A stretch of DNA of 64,000 bases, taken from Paenibacillus apiarius (lineage in GTDB: Bacteria; Bacillota; Bacilli; Paenibacillales; Paenibacillaceae). Each line of letters opens with the position of its first letter. Positions within the stretch are counted from its first letter, which is position 1. Under the pieces are notes generated by a model. That model had not been told where the DNA came from. It saw nothing but the letters and a program-made list of their open reading frames with translations, and did not search any database. Of the stretch, positions 60,148 to 64,000 are shown piece after piece. The position numbers were made by a program, and so were the translations under genes. Where the stretch lies: the NCBI RefSeq assembly GCF_017052585.1, contig NZ_JAFFHZ010000001.1, positions 5,208,001 to 5,272,000 on the forward strand, read 5' to 3'.

Positions 60148-60687
60148 TCATAACGAATTCCGCCTTGAATCTAAAAATAGCCACCCCATGATCAACTGCA
60201 ACATACTCATCCAGCTTATAAATAATATAGAATCTCCGTTAATTGAATCCAACAGCTGACTGGCTAACGAGAATGGTTCAGTAAATAAATGAATGGAGTG
60301 AAAACGAAGAAATCTCCCTATGTAGACCCCAATGCTGCCCAGGATTACGAAAACCAATAAAATCGTCTTGTACCCCTTTATATGTAAGATAAGACTGCGG
60401 ATCTGCCTTAACATGAGGATGTAAAAATAAATCCCCAATAATACTCCGTTTATTAAAACAAAAAAATTCCACCATTCCTTATGAATCAAACCTTGTTTGT
60501 AGTTGAATTCAAACATGTTGAGGTGAATCAGATCCGTTATGACGTAAAACACATTGGGGGACAGCAGTACAAAGACAATATAAAAAGCGATACTGACGGG
60601 CAGTTCCCGCTTGCTCTTCACTTTAAACAAAGGCAATAAAAAGGAAAGCTCCAAAGCGGCAAACGCAAGAAACATATTTAAAATCAT
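60148..60687 (-). CDS. DUF1361 membrane protein
   Basis: About 179 residues with five helices and DUF1361 features: FLLPLFKV, LLSPNVFYVITDLIHLN, WWNFFVLINGVLLGIYFY, and GVYIGRFLRFHSIHLF. These are integral membrane proteins of unknown role. A longer frame exists to 60909, but its first 74 residues are antisense to the aldolase gene and its leader. ATG 60687 (or 60675) is the likely start, though no strong ribosome site is seen. Confidence 0.7.
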   Translation of the reverse strand: MILNMFLAFAALELSFLLPLFKVKSKRELPVSIAFYIVFVLLSPNVFYVITDLIHLNMFEFNYKQGLIHKEWWNFFVLINGVLLGIYFYILMLRQIRSLILHIKGYKTILLVFVILGSIGVYIGRFLRFHSIHLFTEPFSLASQLLDSINGDSILFISWMSMLQLIMGWLFLDSRRNSL

Positions 60688-60807
60688 AAATGAATAGGCC
60701 GGACTGCGCGATACGCAAATATTGTAGCAGGGTGGCTCCAAATTGATATTGATGAACCTTGCAGGACACTTACACTTTTGTAATGTGTACCGAGCGACGT
60801 AGCTAAG

Positions 60808-60830
60808 CCCCTGTCCAGCACGGACAGGGG
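60808..60830. terminator. Perfect 9-bp hairpin after the aldolase gene
   Basis: CCCCTGTCC (60808-60816) pairs with GGACAGGGG (60822-60830) around AGCAC. The T tail is poor on both strands. It lies 28 bp beyond the aldolase stop and probably ends that transcript or protects its end. Confidence 0.5.
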
Positions 60831-60857
60831 TTTCATGTACTATCGCTCTACTCTTGA

Positions 60858-61892
60858 TTATGATTCGGCAACGACGATCTGTTCCTTGCCGCCATACACC
60901 GTCCACCAAGGCTTCGCTGACTTCTGCAGCACTCGATTCAGATGCTCCATGCGCTTAACGCCTTCGTCCTTCAGCCATGCGCGCAGGCCCTCATCGCCAT
61001 CCTTGCCGTACACGGCTATGCCGTCTTGCCAAGTCGCGCGGCCGCACAGCACGCCTGAGAACGGCACGCCCGCTTCGCCCGCGAATTCCAGCGTCTCGAT
61101 GAAGTCCTCGTTCGAGACGCCGCCGCTCAAGTAAATAAACGGAACCGTCGCAATCGATGCCGTATCCTTGAAGTGCTGCAGCGCTTCTGCGCGCGTATAT
61201 ACCGCTTCCGCTTCGTGGCCGCGGTTCGCCGCCGTGCCGGACACGTATGTCATATTGACCGGCACTTCCACCTTAAGACAGTCAAGGTGATACTGCGGCT
61301 TCGTGAATTCGCGCATGCTTTTCTTTACTTTGTCCGGTTTCACCTTGGCGTATTCCGGACCTTTCGCATCGGCTATATCGTCACAATAGGTGACCGGCTC
61401 GAAGAAGAACGGAATATCGTTCGCCTTGCACTCGGCGCCGACGCGCTCGATGAACGCATGCTTCTGGTCGTTAATATGCGCGGCATCGTCCGGATCGTAG
61501 TACATCAATATTTTGATGGCGTCCACGCCTTTCTCCAGGTACCGGCGCACGGACCACTCGGGCAGCAGGTCGGGGAGGCGGCCTTGGACGGTCGCATCAT
61601 AGCCGGTCTTCTCATAGGCGATAAGCAGACCTGCTTGCTTGTCACGCGCTTCCGCCGCGCTCCAGCCGTATTCCGGATCAAGCAGGATCGCCGTGCTGTA
61701 AGGCGTCAGCTCTTCGGTAACGGCCACCTTGAATTCCTCCACTTGCTTCACTTCGGCCTCTTGGCCGATCGCCTTCGTCAATGATTTCTTCAACGAGCCG
61801 CGTTGGTCGAGCGCAGTTGCAATAATCAATCCGTGTTCATCCGACAAGCGCGTCAGCGCCTCGTATTTGCCTTTTGTCATGTTGACTGTCAT
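60858..61892 (-). CDS. lacD: Tagatose 1,6-bisphosphate aldolase
   Basis: 344 residues of class I LacD type. It has the start MTKGKYEALTRLSDEHG, ATALDQRGSLKK, the Schiff-base lysine in DAIKILMYYDP, FFFEPVTYCDD, and the phosphate-binding end LSGGVSNEDF and GVLCGRATWQ. It splits tagatose-1,6-bisphosphate into glyceraldehyde-3-phosphate and dihydroxyacetone phosphate. ATG 61892 follows GGGGTG; a GTG at 61901 is less likely. The other tagatose-pathway genes are not in the window, so it serves a galactose or GalNAc route encoded elsewhere, or a general aldolase role. GC is higher than its neighbours. Confidence 0.92.
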   Translation of the reverse strand: MTVNMTKGKYEALTRLSDEHGLIIATALDQRGSLKKSLTKAIGQEAEVKQVEEFKVAVTEELTPYSTAILLDPEYGWSAAEARDKQAGLLIAYEKTGYDATVQGRLPDLLPEWSVRRYLEKGVDAIKILMYYDPDDAAHINDQKHAFIERVGAECKANDIPFFFEPVTYCDDIADAKGPEYAKVKPDKVKKSMREFTKPQYHLDCLKVEVPVNMTYVSGTAANRGHEAEAVYTRAEALQHFKDTASIATVPFIYLSGGVSNEDFIETLEFAGEAGVPFSGVLCGRATWQDGIAVYGKDGDEGLRAWLKDEGVKRMEHLNRVLQKSAKPWWTVYGGKEQIVVAES

Positions 61893-62109
61893 ATCAAGCA
61901 CCCCAATCGCACAATTTTCCTACTCTACATCATTACATCAATATTCCCATCATGAATCGTTTCATGAAGAAAAAATTACAAATTTTAAACATTCATGAAC
62001 GATTTTTAACAAAATTCAGGTGCGTCGTTGCGATTCACTTGGATATAAAAGGCAATATTAACAAAAAAATTAAAATGATTCGAGCGAGAATCCATGTTAC
62101 GATCTGGAC

Positions 62110-62240
62110 GTACCAAAAATAAGGCCGAAGCTCATCTGAGCACGGGGGAACCACACATTGGGGTGAAGTCGCAATGATGCGGCAGGGGTAATCCTCTTTG
62201 ACCCGAACCCGTCAGCTAACCTCGTAGGCTGCAAAGGGAG
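62110..62240 (+). ncRNA. Cyclic di-AMP (ydaO/yuaA-type) riboswitch
   Basis: The leader before the CAP gene carries the class hallmarks in order: AAGGCCGAAGCTC, a GGGGGAACC segment, GGGGTGAA, CAGGGGTAATC, GACCCGAACCCGTCAGCTAA and CCTCGTAGGC. These motifs and their spacing fit the two-site c-di-AMP riboswitch common before cell-wall hydrolase genes. It is normally an OFF switch at high c-di-AMP. Start and end are approximate. Confidence 0.88.
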
Positions 62241-62251
62241 AGATTTATAGA

Positions 62252-62977
62252 ATGAAAAATACGTTCAAAAAAGTCGTAATTACGGGAGCCCTCGTTCTGG
62301 CACCAGTCGTGGCAGCAGGCTCGGCAATGGCTGCTCCGTTGAATGTTGCTGCTCAAGCTCCTAACCAAAATGTAACGAACATCGATTTCTCCGGCTTCGA
62401 CTTCAACAAGTTGCTGCAAGGCAATGAGCAGAACAACCAGAGCTTGTCGGATATGTTGAACAAGCTGTTTTCTAATAAGAAGCCTGTTGCTACTCAACCT
62501 GATGTTGCAGCACCGGACAAGAGCAAACCTGCAACTCCAGCGCCTAGCAAGCCAGCGCCAACAGCACCTGCCACAGGAACGGCAAATCAGAATCAAAGCG
62601 TAACGGCTAACTCTGATTTCGCGGCGCAAGTCGTTGATTTAGTGAATCAAGAACGCGCCAAAGCAGGGCTTCAGCCTTTGAAATCCGATGCGGCGCTTAC
62701 TGATGTCGCTATGGTGAAGGCGAAAGACATGTACGACAATAATTACTTTGATCATAATTCGCCAACTCTTGGCTCTCCGTTTGATCTAATGAAATCCAAA
62801 GGCATTCAATACCGTACCGCTGGCGAAAACATTGCCAAAGGGCAACGCACACCGGAAGAAGTAATGAATGCGTGGATGAACAGTGAAGGCCACCGTAAAA
62901 ACATTCTGAACGCAAGCTATACTTCGATTGGCGTTGCTTACTACAATGGTGAGTGGGTACAAGAATTTACGGGATAA
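62252..62977 (+). CDS. Secreted CAP/SCP-domain protein (YkwD-like)
   Basis: 241 residues. A signal peptide (1-27, ending GSAMA) is followed by a linker rich in Pro, Ala and Gln (about 30-120, PATPAPSKPAPTAP) and a CAP domain (about 125-241) with the family motifs VDLVNQERAKAGLQPL, NNYFDHNSPT, AGENIAKGQRTPEEV and NSEGHRKNILN. CAP proteins of Bacillales are secreted and wall-associated; their activity is unclear. Control by a c-di-AMP riboswitch fits a cell-wall or turgor role. A terminator follows. Confidence 0.92.
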   Translation: MKNTFKKVVITGALVLAPVVAAGSAMAAPLNVAAQAPNQNVTNIDFSGFDFNKLLQGNEQNNQSLSDMLNKLFSNKKPVATQPDVAAPDKSKPATPAPSKPAPTAPATGTANQNQSVTANSDFAAQVVDLVNQERAKAGLQPLKSDAALTDVAMVKAKDMYDNNYFDHNSPTLGSPFDLMKSKGIQYRTAGENIAKGQRTPEEVMNAWMNSEGHRKNILNASYTSIGVAYYNGEWVQEFTG

Positions 62978-62996
62978 TGACGAACTAGTAAGCCGA

Positions 62997-63025
62997 AGCC
63001 TGCAGAACAATCTGCAGGCTTTTTC
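62997..63025 (+). terminator. Terminator of the CAP gene
   Basis: AGCCTGCAGA (62997-63006) pairs perfectly with TCTGCAGGCT (63011-63020) around ACAA, then T5. Confidence 0.92.
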
Positions 63026-63191
63026 ATTGTGCCGCAACAATTGCGGTGAATTACGGCTCTAAATCGTACTGAGTCAGCTTAGGGCTAACATGCGCAAAAG
63101 CGGACGAGCAGCGGCAAGTTTCTGTGCTGATGCCCAAGATTAGCGCATATGGTGAAGTGTATCTCATTACAGTATGAACGGAGGTCCTCCC

Positions 63192-63491
63192 TTGCACAAT
63201 CCTGTTCAGCAGCAATTGGTCTATCAAGCAGACCCCGCGACGGTTCAAGCCATGCAAACGGCCAGGGAAAAGATTCACCATGTCGGCAATATGTATAAGC
63301 ATCGGTATGTGCGGGTTCAGACGATGGATGGCCAGGTATATGACGGGGTTATCGTCAATGTCGATAGAGATCATATTTATTTGCAGACCCAGCATCCCAT
63401 GCAGCAGCGCTCTTTATACGGTTCGTTTTATTATAATGATGTCATTTTACCATTGGTGTTATATAATTTACTGGTCATTTCATTATTATAG
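63192..63491 (+). CDS. Small protein with an Sm-like core, 99 aa
   Basis: The middle reads HRYVRVQTMDGQVYDGVIV then DRDHIYLQT, which looks like the beta-strand pattern of Sm/Hfq-like folds. The C-terminus is hydrophobic (DVILPLVLYNLLVISLL), so a membrane link is possible. TTG 63192 is chosen because GGAGG is 8 bases upstream; an in-frame ATG at 63174 precedes that site. Proteins of this kind occur in Paenibacillus and Bacillus with no known role. Confidence 0.65.
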   Translation: MHNPVQQQLVYQADPATVQAMQTAREKIHHVGNMYKHRYVRVQTMDGQVYDGVIVNVDRDHIYLQTQHPMQQRSLYGSFYYNDVILPLVLYNLLVISLL

Positions 63492-63524
63492 TCAGCAGAC
63501 GGCGTCTGCTGCACGGTTGAAAAG

Positions 63525-63556
63525 AGTCCTTGCACTTGCCGTGCGAGGGCTTATTT
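63525..63556 (+). terminator. Terminator
   Basis: AGTCCTTGCAC (63525-63535) pairs with GTGCGAGGGCT (63541-63551, two G-U), followed by TATTTG. Confidence 0.6.
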
Positions 63557-63745
63557 GTGCGCCGGTCTCATAGGTTGATACCAATGGACACAGGCATGAC
63601 GGCTGGCTGCATGCGCTATTCTTGGCCTGATGCTTGATACAGGCAGACTTGCCGTATACAATAGGAAGGTGCTTCTGCTCTATATAGATAGAGAAGGAGT
63701 AAGCGATAATGAAACGTCATATTATGAATCGAAGGAGGGGTGGCT

Positions 63746-64000
63746 GTGGCATTTGGCGCCAGAGTATTGAAGACAGGGATCGCGGTTACCCTGTCGTTAT
63801 ATATCAGCATGTTCCTGCAATTTAAGACACCGGTCATTGCCGCGGTAGCTGCCATCTTCGCGATGCAGCCGTCGATCTACCGTTCCTGGCGTTATTTTCT
63901 GGATCAATTCCAGACCAATACGGTTGGAGCAGTAGTTGCATTATTGGCAGGGATGGCCTTTTCCAATGCGCCGATCGCGGTAGGCATCGTCTGTATTCTG
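63746..64000 (+). CDS. Aromatic acid exporter / FUSC-like membrane protein, 3' truncated by the window
   Basis: The frame is open at the right edge; 85 residues are visible. GTG 63746 follows AAGGAGGGG. Hydrophobic segments (about 10-25, 28-42 and 58-85) include VIAAVAAIFAMQPSIYRSW, followed by NTVGAVVALLAGMAF, the N-terminal pattern of the ArAE_1/YgaE-like exporter family. The soluble C-terminal part lies beyond the window. Confidence 0.75.
   Translation, partial: MAFGARVLKTGIAVTLSLYISMFLQFKTPVIAAVAAIFAMQPSIYRSWRYFLDQFQTNTVGAVVALLAGMAFSNAPIAVGIVCIL

Noticed and set aside
1-64000. CRISPR arrays, tRNA or rRNA genes
   Set aside because: No regularly spaced short repeats and no tRNA or rRNA signatures were seen on either strand.

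Overview
The window looks like a chromosomal piece of an endospore-forming Paenibacillus-type Firmicute. The sequence reasons are a GerA-type spore germination operon, strong GGAGG ribosome binding sites with frequent TTG/GTG starts, a c-di-AMP (ydaO-type) riboswitch before a secreted CAP protein, large chitin- and glycan-degrading enzymes, a gluconeogenic gapB-pckA pair, and an XRE-TPR regulator followed by a short secreted propeptide. The species cannot be fixed from sequence alone. No tRNA, rRNA or CRISPR array was seen.

Layout. 1-10.4 kb: the end of a WxL surface protein overlapping an EAL-domain protein, a decayed minus-strand gene, the gerA-type operon, and a TetR regulator with a palindromic operator in front of a Ca2+-type P-ATPase. 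10.4-14.3 kb (minus): a 1290-residue chitinase with two GH18 domains. 14.3-20.1 kb: a low-density accessory zone with gene debris (capD fragment, small SOS-controlled frameshifted gene, rifampin-phosphotransferase fragment), several very small genes, and the most interesting unit: an HTH-TPR receptor (16602-17909), a 36-residue signal-like propeptide (17954-18064) and a terminator. 20.1-30.5 kb: a secreted Rhs polymorphic toxin with a HINT pretoxin domain and immunity gene, followed by an orphan toxin/immunity cassette, a third cassette cut off by an IS3-family element, and short linker repeats. 31.9-33.7 kb: a decayed capD-murG-like glycan locus whose first gene has an older fragment at 14.9 kb.

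33.7-38.6 kb: small genes (GNAT, two Nudix, DUF1963, membrane proteins). 38.9-45.3 kb: a sugar-use unit with an AraC-GH39 fusion, a lactose/cellobiose-type PTS EIIC and a GH3 glucosidase. 45.6-48.3 kb: gapB-pckA, the two enzymes for upward carbon flow, behind a near-consensus cre-like site. 48.6-51.8 kb: an ATPase fused in frame to a HAD phosphatase, and small conserved genes. 51.8-55.7 kb: a DcuS/CitA-type two-component system next to a 2-hydroxycarboxylate transporter, with the response regulator broken by loss of one TA unit in an AT tract. 55.8-62 kb: a GH85 endoglycosidase, and on the minus strand a TrmB-type regulator, two membrane proteins and tagatose-bisphosphate aldolase. 62.1-64 kb: riboswitch plus CAP protein, an Sm-like small protein and the start of an aromatic-acid-exporter-type membrane protein.

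Two themes join the parts. One is carbon scavenging: chitinase, GH39/GH3/PTS, GH85, dicarboxylate or citrate uptake, and gapB/pckA. The other is social and competitive biology: a peptide-signalling pair and a reservoir of swappable Rhs toxin tips with immunity genes. Several genes carry single frameshifts (SOS gene, IS3 orfB, third Rhs cassette, murG-like gene, response regulator). These could be real decay or assembly errors, and resequencing would separate the two.
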